64,000 bases of DNA from Acidobacteriaceae bacterium. Lineage in GTDB: Bacteria; Acidobacteriota; Terriglobia; Terriglobales; Acidobacteriaceae. The notes under the pieces were generated by a model that made no database searches, was not told the DNA's origin, and saw only the letters and a list, made by a program, of their open reading frames with translations. The translations under genes were made by a program, and so were the position numbers. Every line of letters begins with the position of its first letter. The first letter of the stretch is position 1. The stretch spans positions 868,001-932,000 of the forward strand of contig DASZBM010000010.1 of NCBI GenBank assembly GCA_035944135.1. Reading direction: 5' to 3'. Shown in pieces: positions 50,705 through 60,462 of this stretch.

Positions 50705-51856
50705 TTAGGCGTCCATCAAGCGATCCGTGCCAGGCTGTTGGACAGTCGCGAGGCGAAGCACGAGCCGCTCAAGCACGAGGCGTTTGTCTGCGGGGTTGGA
50801 GCGGAGCTCTGCGTCTGCGCGGGCGATGAGCTCAATGCCGCGCGTGAGCTCGGAGCGGTCACGATAGCGCCGCGCCTGCGCGATGAGCGCGTCCGCCGCG
50901 AACGGAGCTACGCGGAACCCAGGCCAGAGAACCTGCCAGATCGCGCGCTGATCCCGTACCTGCTTCTCGTTCAAGACGAGCATTTGGCGGAAGGTTTTGG
51001 CGAGAGAGAAGACATGGCCAATAGAAGCGTCTTCTCCGGCCTCGCTGGCATTCAGCAGGCCATGCAGCAGAGCAACGGCGCGCGGTGCATCCTTGGCGCT
51101 GATCGCGTCGGTTAGTTCATAGAGGCTGCGCTGCTTTGCGGCAGAGACCATGGTCTCGACGTCGGCGAGCTCGATGGAAGATGAATTTTGCGACTCCGCA
51201 TAAAGGATGAGTTTCGAGAGCTCGCTTTGGAGCGTGAGCATTTCGGCGCCGAGTGCATCGACGAGTTCGCGCGCAGCGTCTTCAGCAAGACGGATCTTTT
51301 GCGAAGCGGCTTCGCGGATCGCCCACTGGACGGCGTCGTCGTCGCTGACGCGCTGCAACTCGATGATGCCGCAGGCGTCGCCCAGTGTTTCGCGGATCTT
51401 TTCTGCGCGCTCTTTGTCCTGCATGTCCATGGTGCGCAAGTCCTGCGGCAACCGGACATGGTCGGCGATGAAGATGATGAGAGCCTGGGGATTCGGACGG
51501 CGAAAGTAGTCGTCAATTGCGGCAAACTCGTCCTTCTTCTGTCCGCGTCCGTAGAGGGTCTTTACATTGCGGATGAAGATGACTTGAAACGGCGCCATCA
51601 GAGAGGGCGTTTGTGCAAGGTCGAGTGCTTCAAAGATGGATGTCTCGACGAGGTCAAGATCGTGCAGGCAGAAGTCGCGAAGATCGGCGGGGACGAGAGC
51701 ATCGAGGACGCCGCGTCGTGCGCGCTGCAGCAGGAATGCATCGTCACCGAGGAGGACGTATCCAGGGCGGCGAGCATCGGAAGCGGCTTCGGAGAGGAAG
51801 CGCTCGACTGCGGCGAAGCTTCGCAGGCCGGCGCTCGGATTGGAGGAAGCGCTCAT
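50705..51856 (-). CDS. holA: DNA polymerase III subunit delta
   Basis: A 383-residue clamp-loader subunit. The family pattern is present: RRPGYVLLGDDAFLLQRARR at residues 28-47, VIFIRNVKTLYG, the central AAA-like fold (LRTMDMQDKERAEKIRETLG), and the C-terminal collar with VFSLAKTFRQMLVLNEKQVR. It follows lptE with an ATGA overlap, the same lptE-holA order as in proteobacteria. It ends three bases after the convergent VWFA-related gene. Confidence 0.94.
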   Translation of the reverse strand: MSASSNPSAGLRSFAAVERFLSEAASDARRPGYVLLGDDAFLLQRARRGVLDALVPADLRDFCLHDLDLVETSIFEALDLAQTPSLMAPFQVIFIRNVKTLYGRGQKKDEFAAIDDYFRRPNPQALIIFIADHVRLPQDLRTMDMQDKERAEKIRETLGDACGIIELQRVSDDDAVQWAIREAASQKIRLAEDAARELVDALGAEMLTLQSELSKLILYAESQNSSSIELADVETMVSAAKQRSLYELTDAISAKDAPRAVALLHGLLNASEAGEDASIGHVFSLAKTFRQMLVLNEKQVRDQRAIWQVLWPGFRVAPFAADALIAQARRYRDRSELTRGIELIARADAELRSNPADKRLVLERLVLRLATVQQPGTDRLMDA

Positions 51857-52392
51857 CGGAACGACTCCATCATGTCACTGACGAGAGCCTGCGCGAAATC
51901 GCGAGCCATTCGGCGGACGGCCGCCGAGTCCTCCTGCACGAAGCCGGACAGATCCTGGGTTGACTGATACTGCTCACGCCATGCGAAGGCGCTGTTGCGA
52001 TAAAGCACGGTTCCATCGTGGCCGACGAGTGCGACGTCGGCAGTGATGGTGACGAGGTAACTCGACGTCTGCCCGCTCGATGCGTCATAGGTGAGCGGCG
52101 TAATCGCCTGCGTGAGAATCGTTCCCCGCAGCGTTGCGTCGGAGCCTTGATCCGTAGCAGGCGTGCTTGCGTTTACGTTTGTGAGGACGCGGTAGCGCGT
52201 GCGTGTGTTGAGCTCGCGCACAACTGCTTCGGTGAACGCCGTTTCGCTGTTGTACGCCTGCACCTTCGATTGAAAGATGGGCACGGATACCGTGCGGACA
52301 TCAGCGGGCACATGGGTGGCCGAGCCAACCTGACGGTAGCCGCATCCTGCAAGCGGAAGAAGAATTGCGACGGCCAGGAGCTTCAGGTTCAT
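51853..52392 (-). CDS. lptE: LPS-assembly lipoprotein LptE
   Basis: A 179-residue outer-membrane lipoprotein. The signal ends in lipobox LPLAGC (Cys17), then GYRQVGSATHVPADVRTVSV resembles the LptE start. LptE plugs LptD and helps insert LPS into the outer membrane. Its start and stop both overlap neighbours by four bases (M1 peptidase upstream, holA downstream). The C-terminal MARDFAQALVSDMMESF helix is typical of the family. Confidence 0.9.
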   Translation of the reverse strand: MNLKLLAVAILLPLAGCGYRQVGSATHVPADVRTVSVPIFQSKVQAYNSETAFTEAVVRELNTRTRYRVLTNVNASTPATDQGSDATLRGTILTQAITPLTYDASSGQTSSYLVTITADVALVGHDGTVLYRNSAFAWREQYQSTQDLSGFVQEDSAAVRRMARDFAQALVSDMMESFR

Positions 52393-54146
52393 TGGACTCT
52401 TACACCTGCCGACAAGACGACGTCCGTGTGACTGACGCCGACGTAATAGTGGTCAGTGTCGACGTGAAACTCATCGGCAGTTCCGTTCCAGGGCATTGTT
52501 TGCCAGGTCGAGGTGTTTGGAGTGATCTTCGACCAGTGATTCGGATCGCCGACCTGGATTGGCATCGCGAACCCGGTTTCGTCGGCCTTCCAGCGGTAGC
52601 TCATGGTCTTGTCGCCGGGGTTAAAACGTAGTTCCAGGACGGGCAGCTCGGCGCGCCGCAGGTACTCGTCGAAGAACGGGGTGAGGTTCATGCCGGTGCG
52701 CTGATTCCACCAGCGGATGACGTCCTCGGTCATGATCGTCTGATACTTGAACTGCTGATAGAAGTCGTGGACATCGGCCCACCACTTCGTATCGTCATTG
52801 ATGATGCTGCGAAGGGTGTTGAGCATGAGAGCGGCCTTGAAGTATTGGTCCTGCGGAGGCTCGGCGTTCGTGTTGTGCGGCGGAATAATCGGACGCTCGT
52901 TGTGCACCTTGGGCTTGAGGCCGTTGATGTATTTGATCGCATCGTCTTTGCCCCAGCGGTATTCGACGTACATGTCTTCCATGTAGGTCGTCCATCCCTC
53001 ATGAATCCACATATCGGAGCGGTCCTGAGCTGTGATTGCGTTGCCAAACCATTCGTGCCCGCTCTCGTGAATGATGATGAAGTCGAACTTCATGCTGATG
53101 CCGACGCCGGTCCAGTCACGGCCGTAGTAGCCGTTCTCGAAGTGATTGCCGTAGGCGACCGCTGTCTGGTGTTCCATGCCGGCGTAGGGCACTTCGATGA
53201 GCTTGTAGCCGTCTTTGTCGAACGGATATTCGCCCAGATAGTGCTCGTAGGCATCGAGCATCGTGGGAACCTGCGCGAACTGTACCTTGGCCTTCGCGAG
53301 ATCTTCCGGCAGCGCATAGAAGTCGAGCGTCGTCTTGCCGTGCGGCGGAAGTGTGAAGTGCTGATACTCGCCGATGTTCAGCGCTACGTCGTAGTTGTTG
53401 ATGGGATAGTGCACGTGCCAGCGCCACTCGGTATACCCGTCGCCGAGGTCATGAGAGCCTTCGAAGCGCCCGTTGGAGACATCTGTGAGCCCGTTCGGAA
53501 CGGCGACGTCGATCTCCATGCCGTCCTGCGGCTCGTCCTTCCACTGGTCTTTGTTTGGCCACCAGACGCTGGCGCCTTCTTCTTCGCACGCGGTGGTGAT
53601 CCAGGGCTTGCCTTCCTTGTCCTTGTCGAAGGAGAAGCAGCCGAACCGCCCTTGAGTGACGGGATGCCCGGAGTACGAGAAGACGACCTCGTAGCTCTTG
53701 CCCCTGTGGAGTGTCTCGGGGAAGTCGATGTAGAGGGTGCGTGTGTCGCCGTCTCGCGTGTATTGCAGCGGCTTGCCATTGAATGTAATGGCATCGATCT
53801 TCAGTGTAGGCGTGAGGTCCAGCTGAATCCGCGTTCCGTCCTCGAGCATGCGAAAGCGAATGGTGTTCGAGCCTTTGATGGTCTTTGTGTCCGGATCGAC
53901 TCGCAGTTTGAGGGCGTAGGAGAGCAGATCGTTATTTGCACGATAAGGACCGTAGGCACCACGAAGGAAATCGTCCTTTGTTGGCGGCTTGAGGACGTCG
54001 AGCTGGCGAGCGCGCTGCGCTGCGGATGTGGAACCGGGAGTCGTTGTTGTGCTTTGCGCGGAATTCTGTGCAGAGCTCTGCGCCAGTGCGAGCGGGACCC
54101 AGAGGCCCGCCAGCAGAGATCCCCACCACAATTTACGGAGCTTCAT
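52389..54146 (-). CDS. Secreted M1 family aminopeptidase
   Basis: A 585-residue zinc peptidase. The signal (KLWWGSLLAGLWVPLALAQS) is followed by a low-complexity Ser/Thr stretch and the M1 N-terminal beta domain (YALKLRVDPDTKTIKGSNTI). The catalytic block is FIIIHESGHEWFGNAITAQD (His360, Glu361, His364) with the downstream MWIHEGWTTYMEDMY glutamate, and the GXMEN-like region reads YAGMEHQ. The gene runs into lptE by ATGA, so a peptidase is coupled to an LPS assembly factor here. Confidence 0.93.
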   Translation of the reverse strand: MKLRKLWWGSLLAGLWVPLALAQSSAQNSAQSTTTTPGSTSAAQRARQLDVLKPPTKDDFLRGAYGPYRANNDLLSYALKLRVDPDTKTIKGSNTIRFRMLEDGTRIQLDLTPTLKIDAITFNGKPLQYTRDGDTRTLYIDFPETLHRGKSYEVVFSYSGHPVTQGRFGCFSFDKDKEGKPWITTACEEEGASVWWPNKDQWKDEPQDGMEIDVAVPNGLTDVSNGRFEGSHDLGDGYTEWRWHVHYPINNYDVALNIGEYQHFTLPPHGKTTLDFYALPEDLAKAKVQFAQVPTMLDAYEHYLGEYPFDKDGYKLIEVPYAGMEHQTAVAYGNHFENGYYGRDWTGVGISMKFDFIIIHESGHEWFGNAITAQDRSDMWIHEGWTTYMEDMYVEYRWGKDDAIKYINGLKPKVHNERPIIPPHNTNAEPPQDQYFKAALMLNTLRSIINDDTKWWADVHDFYQQFKYQTIMTEDVIRWWNQRTGMNLTPFFDEYLRRAELPVLELRFNPGDKTMSYRWKADETGFAMPIQVGDPNHWSKITPNTSTWQTMPWNGTADEFHVDTDHYYVGVSHTDVVLSAGVRVQ

Positions 54147-54195
54147 GCTTTCAGGATATCGCCTGCCCGACCATGCAAGTTGTCGATGGGGAATG

Positions 54196-54939
54196 TTAGA
54201 TGCTTTGGACCGGGAGCATCATCAGATCGTCGACGAGCGAGACCTCGCGCTGCACGAACGGCTCGGCATAGCGGACGCCGGCAAGCAGGCCGTAGTGGCG
54301 GGCGGTGGCAAAGGTCCGCTCGCGGATGTCGTCCTCCGGGACGAAGAGGCCGGAGCCCGTAGATTGCTCGCCGTATTGCGAGCGATACGCCAGCAGGGCT
54401 GCGAGGCGGGTCTCGACATGCGGGGTGATATCGACCACGAAGGTCGGACGGACGTCCGCGTACAGTGAGGCGTAGAGGATCTTGTATGGGCGGTGCGGCG
54501 GGCCGTGTTCTGGCGGGAGATCGAGCTTGGAAAGCCCGGCCGCGAAACAGGCTTCGTAGCCGAGAGTCGCAGTCGTGTAGTGATCCGGATGCCGCCCCTG
54601 CCAATACGGAAGGATGACGACACGGGGACGAAGGCGGCGAAGAACAGCGGCGATCTTCAGCCGGTTTTCGCGGGTGTTCTCAACGTTGCCGTCGGGCAGG
54701 TCGAGCGCCTCGCGATGACTGACGCGCAAAATGCGTGCAGCGGCGGCGGCTTCACGCGCACGATCTTCAGCCGTTCCCCGGGTTCCCGACTCGCCTTGAG
54801 TCAGATCGAGGATGCCGGTGTTCCAGCCGAGCGCTTGCTGAGCGAGTAATGTTCCGCCGCAGGTCTGCTCCACATCATCGCGATGGGCCGCGATGGCGAG
54901 GATGTCCACCGTGGTCTGCGAAAGATCTCCGGTGGACAT
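54196..54939 (-). CDS. bshB1: Bacillithiol biosynthesis deacetylase BshB1
   Basis: A 247-residue PIG-L/LmbE-fold zinc deacetylase. AAHRDDVEQTCGG carries the AHxDD zinc motif, and LDLTQGESGTRGTAEDRARE is the BshB1 signature. VILPYWQGRHPDHYTTATLG completes the site. BshB removes acetyl from GlcNAc-malate on the way to bacillithiol. bshA and bshC are not in the window. It is a single gene, close to but not overlapping the propeller lipoprotein. Confidence 0.88.
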   Translation of the reverse strand: MSTGDLSQTTVDILAIAAHRDDVEQTCGGTLLAQQALGWNTGILDLTQGESGTRGTAEDRAREAAAAARILRVSHREALDLPDGNVENTRENRLKIAAVLRRLRPRVVILPYWQGRHPDHYTTATLGYEACFAAGLSKLDLPPEHGPPHRPYKILYASLYADVRPTFVVDITPHVETRLAALLAYRSQYGEQSTGSGLFVPEDDIRERTFATARHYGLLAGVRYAEPFVQREVSLVDDLMMLPVQSI

Positions 54940-54947
54940 GGGTGAGC

Positions 54948-56501
54948 TCAGTTCGCGCTGTTAGTCAGCGCGTCCATGTAGGCCACGTCGAGGACCGTGC
55001 CCTGGATGGTGAGATTGGTGTTATTGATCTCCGTGCCGGCGGCTGGTGTGGTGCCTACGGCGGGGTCGTTTTCAGCGGTAATGGCCCCGCCCGTATAAAA
55101 GGCGTGAATCTGACCGCCGTACGCCGTAAATACCTTGTGGAAGTCCTGCACCCAGCAAAGGCCGGTCAGGTCGCCGTAGTAGTACTGGTTCTGATTGGTG
55201 TTCGGGTAGGGAACAGTAGTTGTTCCGCCTGGCGTCACGTTAGGAATAACGGTGGCCGTGCCCACGGGGCCGCCACCGCCAAGGTTCACCATCGTCAGGC
55301 AGTTGTAGTTCTGCCCGGTGGCAGCGCGTTCTCCGCTGGCGCACTGTTGTGAGCCGACCCAGAGCGTGTTGTCGTCGGCGAACAGCAGCTTGGTGTGCGT
55401 GCCGTCGGAGATGGAGACCGGCTGCGAAACCGAGTAGTTGCTCAGGTTGACCGCAGTCAGGTAGCCGGTAAAGAGGCCGTCGGCTCGCGGAGTCGAATTC
55501 AACGCGCCACCTGTTCCCAGGCTATAGAGCGACTGTCCGGCTACATACAGAGTCGTCCCGTTGGAGAGTGCAGTGGTTGCTCCGCCGGGAATGGGAACGG
55601 GATTGGGCACGCCGATGCTCGCCAACGGCGAAGGAGCCGACGACGAGAGCGGGTTGACCGTCGGGATATTGTCGTAGAGCAGCGCGCTCGATTGCAGAAC
55701 GGTGATACCCGATGTAGTTCCGCCGCACTCCGGACCGCAGTTCAGGATGTAAACGCTGTTGCCATCGAGCGAGAAGCTCGCGTCTGTCGGACGGTCGTAG
55801 GTGCCGGCCACCGGGACGACGCAGAAGACCGGAAGCAGTTGCGGCTCGCAATCGACCGCTCCAGGCGGCACTACGGGATTGCTGCTGGCCGGCAGCTTGA
55901 CCACGCGATAGAGCGTGTTGGAGTTTCGCACCATCGCCAGAATGATGGAGACGCCCTGGTTCACAGCGACCTTATAGACGTTGGGCAGATTGAGCGCGTA
56001 CGTCGCGCCGCCATTGGATACGTAAACCTGGCTGTTCACAGAGGATGCAGCGGCGAACAGCGAGCCATCGTAAGCCGCTCCCACCGAGGCAGGATCCGGC
56101 GTGAAGGTTGCCGCGGTTCCAGCGCTCGCCTCGGTGCTGTAGTTGATGCCGATGAGTGTTCCCGCCGTGTAGGAGAGCACGTATCCGTGGGTCTGTTCCG
56201 GGAAGTTGAGGATCTCAGTCGGCTCCGGGGCAGAGAAGCCGGAGATCGGGAAGCTCAGCTTTGTGTTCTGGATATTTCCGCGAAGATCGCGTTGGCCGTC
56301 AAGTATTTGTGCTCCGCCGGCAGCGCCGCCGTTGGTGTACGTTGCCAGAACGCGCTGAAGCATCTGGCTGGGCGGGATGGGCCGGCCTGCGAAGTTGTAC
56401 TCTGGAGTTTTATAGAGGACCTTGCACGCAGTCAGTGTCAGCGTGAGGGCGGTCAGAAAAATGCCCGCAACAAGCTGGGCTGCGATCTTGCGATTCTTCA
56501 A
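54948..56501 (-). CDS. Beta-propeller lipoprotein of unknown function
   Basis: A 517-residue exported lipoprotein. From TTG at 56501, with CCGGAG 8 bases upstream, the signal is KNRKIAAQLVAGIFLTALTL and the lipobox LTAC. The mature part has repeated strands of propeller type (TYDRPTDASFSLDGNSVYIL; KLLFADDNTLWVGSQQC; LTGLCWVQDFHKVFTAYGGQ) with unusually high Gly, Thr, Pro and Ser content. No enzymatic motif was found. It is probably an outer-membrane-associated scaffold common in acidobacteria. Confidence 0.8.
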   Translation of the reverse strand: MKNRKIAAQLVAGIFLTALTLTLTACKVLYKTPEYNFAGRPIPPSQMLQRVLATYTNGGAAGGAQILDGQRDLRGNIQNTKLSFPISGFSAPEPTEILNFPEQTHGYVLSYTAGTLIGINYSTEASAGTAATFTPDPASVGAAYDGSLFAAASSVNSQVYVSNGGATYALNLPNVYKVAVNQGVSIILAMVRNSNTLYRVVKLPASSNPVVPPGAVDCEPQLLPVFCVVPVAGTYDRPTDASFSLDGNSVYILNCGPECGGTTSGITVLQSSALLYDNIPTVNPLSSSAPSPLASIGVPNPVPIPGGATTALSNGTTLYVAGQSLYSLGTGGALNSTPRADGLFTGYLTAVNLSNYSVSQPVSISDGTHTKLLFADDNTLWVGSQQCASGERAATGQNYNCLTMVNLGGGGPVGTATVIPNVTPGGTTTVPYPNTNQNQYYYGDLTGLCWVQDFHKVFTAYGGQIHAFYTGGAITAENDPAVGTTPAAGTEINNTNLTIQGTVLDVAYMDALTNSAN

Positions 56502-56686
56502 CTGGGCGACTCCGGGAGACGATCGGCGGTTGCCAAGGACACGAATTGTGCCGCCAAACGCCGCCTGCGTCAGGCCAAAGTATAACAAAGCAGCGCGTCC
56601 GGCTGGTTGGTCCTGGCGCGTCGCAGGACGCGTTTCGGAGTCCCGAGCGTATACGATGAGAAGAACGACCTCATCACGGGAGAACG

Positions 56687-58573
56687 ATGTCCGCGGCCTT
56701 GGAAAAGCTCTTTACCGGCAGACCGGTGCTCTGCGATGGTGCTATGGGCACCATGTTGTACAGCTGCGGTGTGTTTATCAACCGGTGCTATGACGAGCTG
56801 AACGTCACTCAGCCGGAGATGGTGCGCTCGGTCCACGAGCAATACCTGCTGGCGGGCGCCGAGGTGATCGAAACCAACACCTTTGGCGCGAACTCCTTTC
56901 GGCTCGAGCACTTCGGGCTTGGAGAGAAGGTGAGGGAGTTCAACCTGGCCGGCGCGAGACTGGCGCGGCAGTGCGTAGCCGCAATCCGTGAAAAGCAGGC
57001 GACGGAAGCCTTTGTGGCCGGCGCGGTCGGTTCGCTGGGGGTTCGTCTGGAGCCCTTCGGGACGTTGAATCCGGAGGTTGCGCGAGCGGCGTTCGCCGAG
57101 CAAATCGCTGCACTCGCGGAGGGCGGAGTCGATCTCCTGATCCTGGAGACGATGATGTCTCTGGATGAGGCCGAGCAGGCCATTGCGGCGGCTCGACAAG
57201 CGGCCCCGCAACTCCCGGTAATTGTGCTGATGACGGTGGACGAGGAGGCAAACTGCCTGGATGGCAGCACTCCCGAGCATGCCGCCCAACGCCTGACAGC
57301 AGCAGGAGTTGATGCGCTTGGATGTAACTGCAGCGTGGGCCCGGCGACGGTGCTCACGGCGATCGAGCGTATGCGGCCGGAAACGGACCTCCCGCTGGTC
57401 GCGATGCCGAACGCAGGCATGCCGAGGAATATCGAGGGCCGCAACATCTATCTGACCTCACCCGAGTACCTGGCCCGGTTTGCGCGAAAGGCGATCGGCG
57501 TAGGGGCGACCTGGGTCGGCGGCTGCTGCGGGACAACTCCTGCCCATATTCGCGCGATGCGCTCGGAGATCCGGGCCATACAGGCGCAGGAACAGGGCGT
57601 CGTCTCAGTAGGCACGACTGCCGTCGTCAATCTGCCACCGGACGCTGAGGTGGAACCGCCGCCGCTCGCGGAACGCTCTGAGATTGGCAAGCGCGTCGCT
57701 GCGGGAGAGTTCGTGCATCTCGTCGAGATCGTTCCGCCGCGCGGATTCGACTGCTCGAAGGAGCTTGCGGGCGCTGCGCTCCTGGCTTCGCGTGGCGTGC
57801 ACGCGATCAATGTGCCGGATTCTCCGCGCGCCAGCGCACGCATGAGCGCGCAGAGTCTTTGCCTGCAGATTCAACAGAAGGTTGGCATCGAAACGGTCCT
57901 GCACTACACCTGTCGCGATCGCAACATTCTGAGCATTCAGAGCGATCTCCTCGGCGCTGCATCCATCGGCATCAAGAACATCCTGTGCCTCACGGGCGAT
58001 CCGCCGAAGATGGGCAACTATCCGGACGCGACAGCCGTCTTCGATGTCGACGCGATTGGACTTGTCCGCATCGTGCGCGGATTGAATCGCGGCGTCGATA
58101 TCGGGCATAACCCGATCGGCGGTTCGGCCGGGTTTACCATCTCAGCCGCGGCCAACCCGGGCGTGCCTGACATCGATCACGAAGTCCGCCGGTTCGCGGC
58201 CAAGGTCGAGGCCGGTGCGGAGTTCTGCATCACACAGCCGGTATTTGACCAGCGGCTGCTGGAGCAATTCCTTCGTCGTATCGAAGGCTTCAGGATTCCG
58301 GTTATCGCGGGTATCTGGCCGCTGACCAGCCTGCGGAACGCCGAGTTTATGAAGAATGATCTTCGCGTCTCGATGCCTGACGCGATTCTCACCAGAATGG
58401 CGGGAGCCGCGAATAAGCAGGCGGCATTGGCTACGGGTCTCGCAATTGCGCAGGAGATGCTTGCCGAAGTGCGCGGCCAGGTGCAGGGCGTTCAGGTAAG
58501 CGCTCCGTTCGGAAACTTCAACGCCGCCGCTGAGGTGCTCGGTCTGCGCGAGGAGGCTTCCGTCAGTGCCTAG
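56687..58573 (+). CDS. Bifunctional homocysteine S-methyltransferase / methylenetetrahydrofolate reductase
   Basis: A 628-residue fusion. The N-terminal half is a Zn-dependent homocysteine methyltransferase: LCDGAMGTML, ETNTFGANSFRL, and zinc cysteines 213, 280 and 281 (GCNCSVGP; GGCCGTTP). From about residue 345 (HLVEIVPPRGFDCSKELAGA) a MetF-type flavin TIM barrel follows (TCRDRNILSIQSDLLGA; NILCLTGDPPKMG). It is the YitJ-type architecture, which couples folate reduction to methionine synthesis in one chain. xseB overlaps its stop by eight bases. Confidence 0.94.
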   Translation: MSAALEKLFTGRPVLCDGAMGTMLYSCGVFINRCYDELNVTQPEMVRSVHEQYLLAGAEVIETNTFGANSFRLEHFGLGEKVREFNLAGARLARQCVAAIREKQATEAFVAGAVGSLGVRLEPFGTLNPEVARAAFAEQIAALAEGGVDLLILETMMSLDEAEQAIAAARQAAPQLPVIVLMTVDEEANCLDGSTPEHAAQRLTAAGVDALGCNCSVGPATVLTAIERMRPETDLPLVAMPNAGMPRNIEGRNIYLTSPEYLARFARKAIGVGATWVGGCCGTTPAHIRAMRSEIRAIQAQEQGVVSVGTTAVVNLPPDAEVEPPPLAERSEIGKRVAAGEFVHLVEIVPPRGFDCSKELAGAALLASRGVHAINVPDSPRASARMSAQSLCLQIQQKVGIETVLHYTCRDRNILSIQSDLLGAASIGIKNILCLTGDPPKMGNYPDATAVFDVDAIGLVRIVRGLNRGVDIGHNPIGGSAGFTISAAANPGVPDIDHEVRRFAAKVEAGAEFCITQPVFDQRLLEQFLRRIEGFRIPVIAGIWPLTSLRNAEFMKNDLRVSMPDAILTRMAGAANKQAALATGLAIAQEMLAEVRGQVQGVQVSAPFGNFNAAAEVLGLREEASVSA

Positions 58574-58838
58574 CTTTGAGGAGCAGCTTGCGGAACTCGA
58601 GAAGATTATCGAGCAACTCGAACAGGGAGAACTGACGCTCGAGCAAAGCGTCAGCCTTTTTGAACGAGGTGTGCATCTATCGAATGCGTGCAAAGCGCAG
58701 CTCTCGAGCGCAGAGAGCCGCATTCAGGTCTTGCTTGATCCTGAGCAGAAGGGCCCGGTGCGCATTGAAGACCTGGCGATGGCGGTCGAGGAAGATGAAG
58801 ACGAATCCGACTCGGAAGACTCCGAAGAGGAAGAGTAG
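58566..58838 (+). CDS. xseB: Exodeoxyribonuclease VII small subunit
   Basis: A 90-residue protein starting at GTG 58566 (PSFEEQLAELEKIIEQLEQG) with the conserved LTLEQSVSLFERGVHLSNAC block. It forms the non-catalytic coiled-coil subunit of ExoVII. The C-terminal 20 residues are very acidic (EEDEDESDSEDSEEEE). xseA is not in the window. The overlap with the upstream fused methyltransferase implies translational coupling. Confidence 0.93.
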   Translation: MPSFEEQLAELEKIIEQLEQGELTLEQSVSLFERGVHLSNACKAQLSSAESRIQVLLDPEQKGPVRIEDLAMAVEEDEDESDSEDSEEEE

Positions 58839-58841
58839 CGG

Positions 58842-59843
58842 CTAACGGTCGCGGCTGGTGACGAACCCAGGGACCCAGAGCAGAGCGCGTTTGTAGTCAC
58901 TCTCCGGCAGCTCCGCAATGGACTGGCGCGCGGCCTCTGCGTACGCGCAGGCCGTGTCCATCGCATACGCGAGCGATTCGTGCCGGTGCAGAATTTCGAG
59001 GATCTGGCTGTGCGTCACGGTCTCGAACCGCCGCTCGGCCAGGACAGTCCGGATGGCTTCGCGGTCCGCACCCGTGCCGCGTTCAAGCGCGTGAATGACC
59101 GCCAGGGTCGCCTTGCCCTCACGCAGGTCTGAAGCCGCCGGCTTGCCCAGACGATCTTCGTCCGCGGTAAGGTCCAGCACGTCATCGACAATCTGAAACG
59201 CCAGGCCGAGGTTGCGGCCGTACTCTCCGAGCGCGTCTTCAAACGGCGCCGGAACGCTCGCCTCGGTCGACGCCAGAAGCGCACCCAGTTGCATCGACAC
59301 CTTGAACAGGCATGCGGTCTTTCGGTAGATCAGGTCGAAGTACTCTTCCTCGTTGATCAGGTGGCCAAGCTTCTCCATCTGCAGCAACTCACCCTCGACC
59401 ATCTGCTGCGTGAGAGAGATCAGCAGGTCGAGGATGCGGAAGTTCCGTTCCGCGAGCGCGGTCTGAAACGACTGCATGTAGAGCCAGTCCCCGGCGAGAA
59501 CGCACTTCGCATTGCCCCAGGTCGTGTTCGACGACGGGCGCCCGCGGCGAGTATGTGCCTCGTCGATGATGTCATCGTGCACCAGCGTCGCCGTGTGCAA
59601 CATCTCAACGACAGCGCCCATGCGGATGCGCGATTCGCTTTCGCACCCGAGGGCTTTGGCCGCGAGCAGCAGCATCATGGGTCGGATTCGCTTGCCGCCG
59701 CCTGCGATGAGATAGGTCGCGATCTCGGTGACAACCCGCACTGGAGAGTCGGATTGTCGCGCAAACTCGCGCTCGACCGCAGCGAGATCGTCGCGCAACA
59801 GGTCAAAGACCTCGGTTGCGGTCGCAATGGAAATAGGACTCAC
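58842..59843 (-). CDS. Polyprenyl (octaprenyl-type) diphosphate synthase
   Basis: A 333-residue trans-prenyltransferase. The first aspartate-rich motif is HDDIIDE (D90, D91, D94) with GGGKRIRPM upstream; the second is QIVDDVLDLTADEDR. It extends farnesyl diphosphate with isopentenyl units to the quinone side chain. Chain length cannot be told from sequence alone. The start is GTG at 59843. It converges on xseB with a 3-base gap. Confidence 0.94.
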   Translation of the reverse strand: MSPISIATATEVFDLLRDDLAAVEREFARQSDSPVRVVTEIATYLIAGGGKRIRPMMLLLAAKALGCESESRIRMGAVVEMLHTATLVHDDIIDEAHTRRGRPSSNTTWGNAKCVLAGDWLYMQSFQTALAERNFRILDLLISLTQQMVEGELLQMEKLGHLINEEEYFDLIYRKTACLFKVSMQLGALLASTEASVPAPFEDALGEYGRNLGLAFQIVDDVLDLTADEDRLGKPAASDLREGKATLAVIHALERGTGADREAIRTVLAERRFETVTHSQILEILHRHESLAYAMDTACAYAEAARQSIAELPESDYKRALLWVPGFVTSRDR

Positions 59844-59918
59844 TCTCTCTTCAGAGTAGCAGGAGACGCAAGTGGTGGTATTCCTGAGCGAGCAAACTTT
59901 GGTTTTGACAAAGCGGCA

Positions 59919-60419
59919 CTAATTGGAGCGGAAGTTCGTGAACTGAAGATCGACGCCCATGTCTTTGCCGCGCAGCATGGCCATGATCTCCTGGAGGGTG
60001 TCACGATCCTTCGAGCTCACACGGACCGTGTCGCCCTGAATGCTCGCCTGCGCCTTCTTCTTCGAGTCCTTGATCGTCGCAACGATCTTCTTCGCGACCT
60101 CCGAGGCGATGCCCTGCTTCAGCTTGATCTTCTGACGCACGGTCGACCCTGCAGCGGGCTCAACCTTTTCGTACTCCAGGTTCTTCAGCGGAACGTTGCG
60201 CTTGACGAGCTTCTGCTGAAGAATATCGATCACCGCCTTCAACGTGTACTCGTCCTGGCTGGCGAGTTGCACGGTATCGTTCCCCTCAAGCGCGATCGAG
60301 GATTTCGAGTTCTTGAGGTCAAAGCGCGCGTGAACCTCTTTGCTCGCCTGGTCAATCGCGTTCTTGACCTCCTGAATGTCCACCTTGCTCACTACGTCAA
60401 AACTCTGGTCGGCTGGCAT
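59919..60419 (-). CDS. YajQ family nucleotide-binding protein
   Basis: A 166-residue protein starting MPADQSFDVVSKVDIQEVKN, with LKNLEYEKVEPAAGSTVRQK, KLKQGIASEVAKKIVATIKD and a final LRGKDMGVDLQFTNFR. These match the YajQ/DUF520 family. In Xanthomonas a member binds cyclic di-GMP; others bind nucleotides or RNA. The function here is inferred only by family. Confidence 0.93.
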   Translation of the reverse strand: MPADQSFDVVSKVDIQEVKNAIDQASKEVHARFDLKNSKSSIALEGNDTVQLASQDEYTLKAVIDILQQKLVKRNVPLKNLEYEKVEPAAGSTVRQKIKLKQGIASEVAKKIVATIKDSKKKAQASIQGDTVRVSSKDRDTLQEIMAMLRGKDMGVDLQFTNFRSN

Positions 60420-60462
60420 CGTCGTTTCCCTTCAATAAAATCTATGTCCGCGAACGGTAGTA

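Noticed and set aside
56589-56686. SAM or cobalamin riboswitch before the homocysteine methyltransferase fusion
   Set aside because: Only a 98-base gap with a short CGCGTC/GACGCG stem; no S-box or B12-box conserved sequence is visible.
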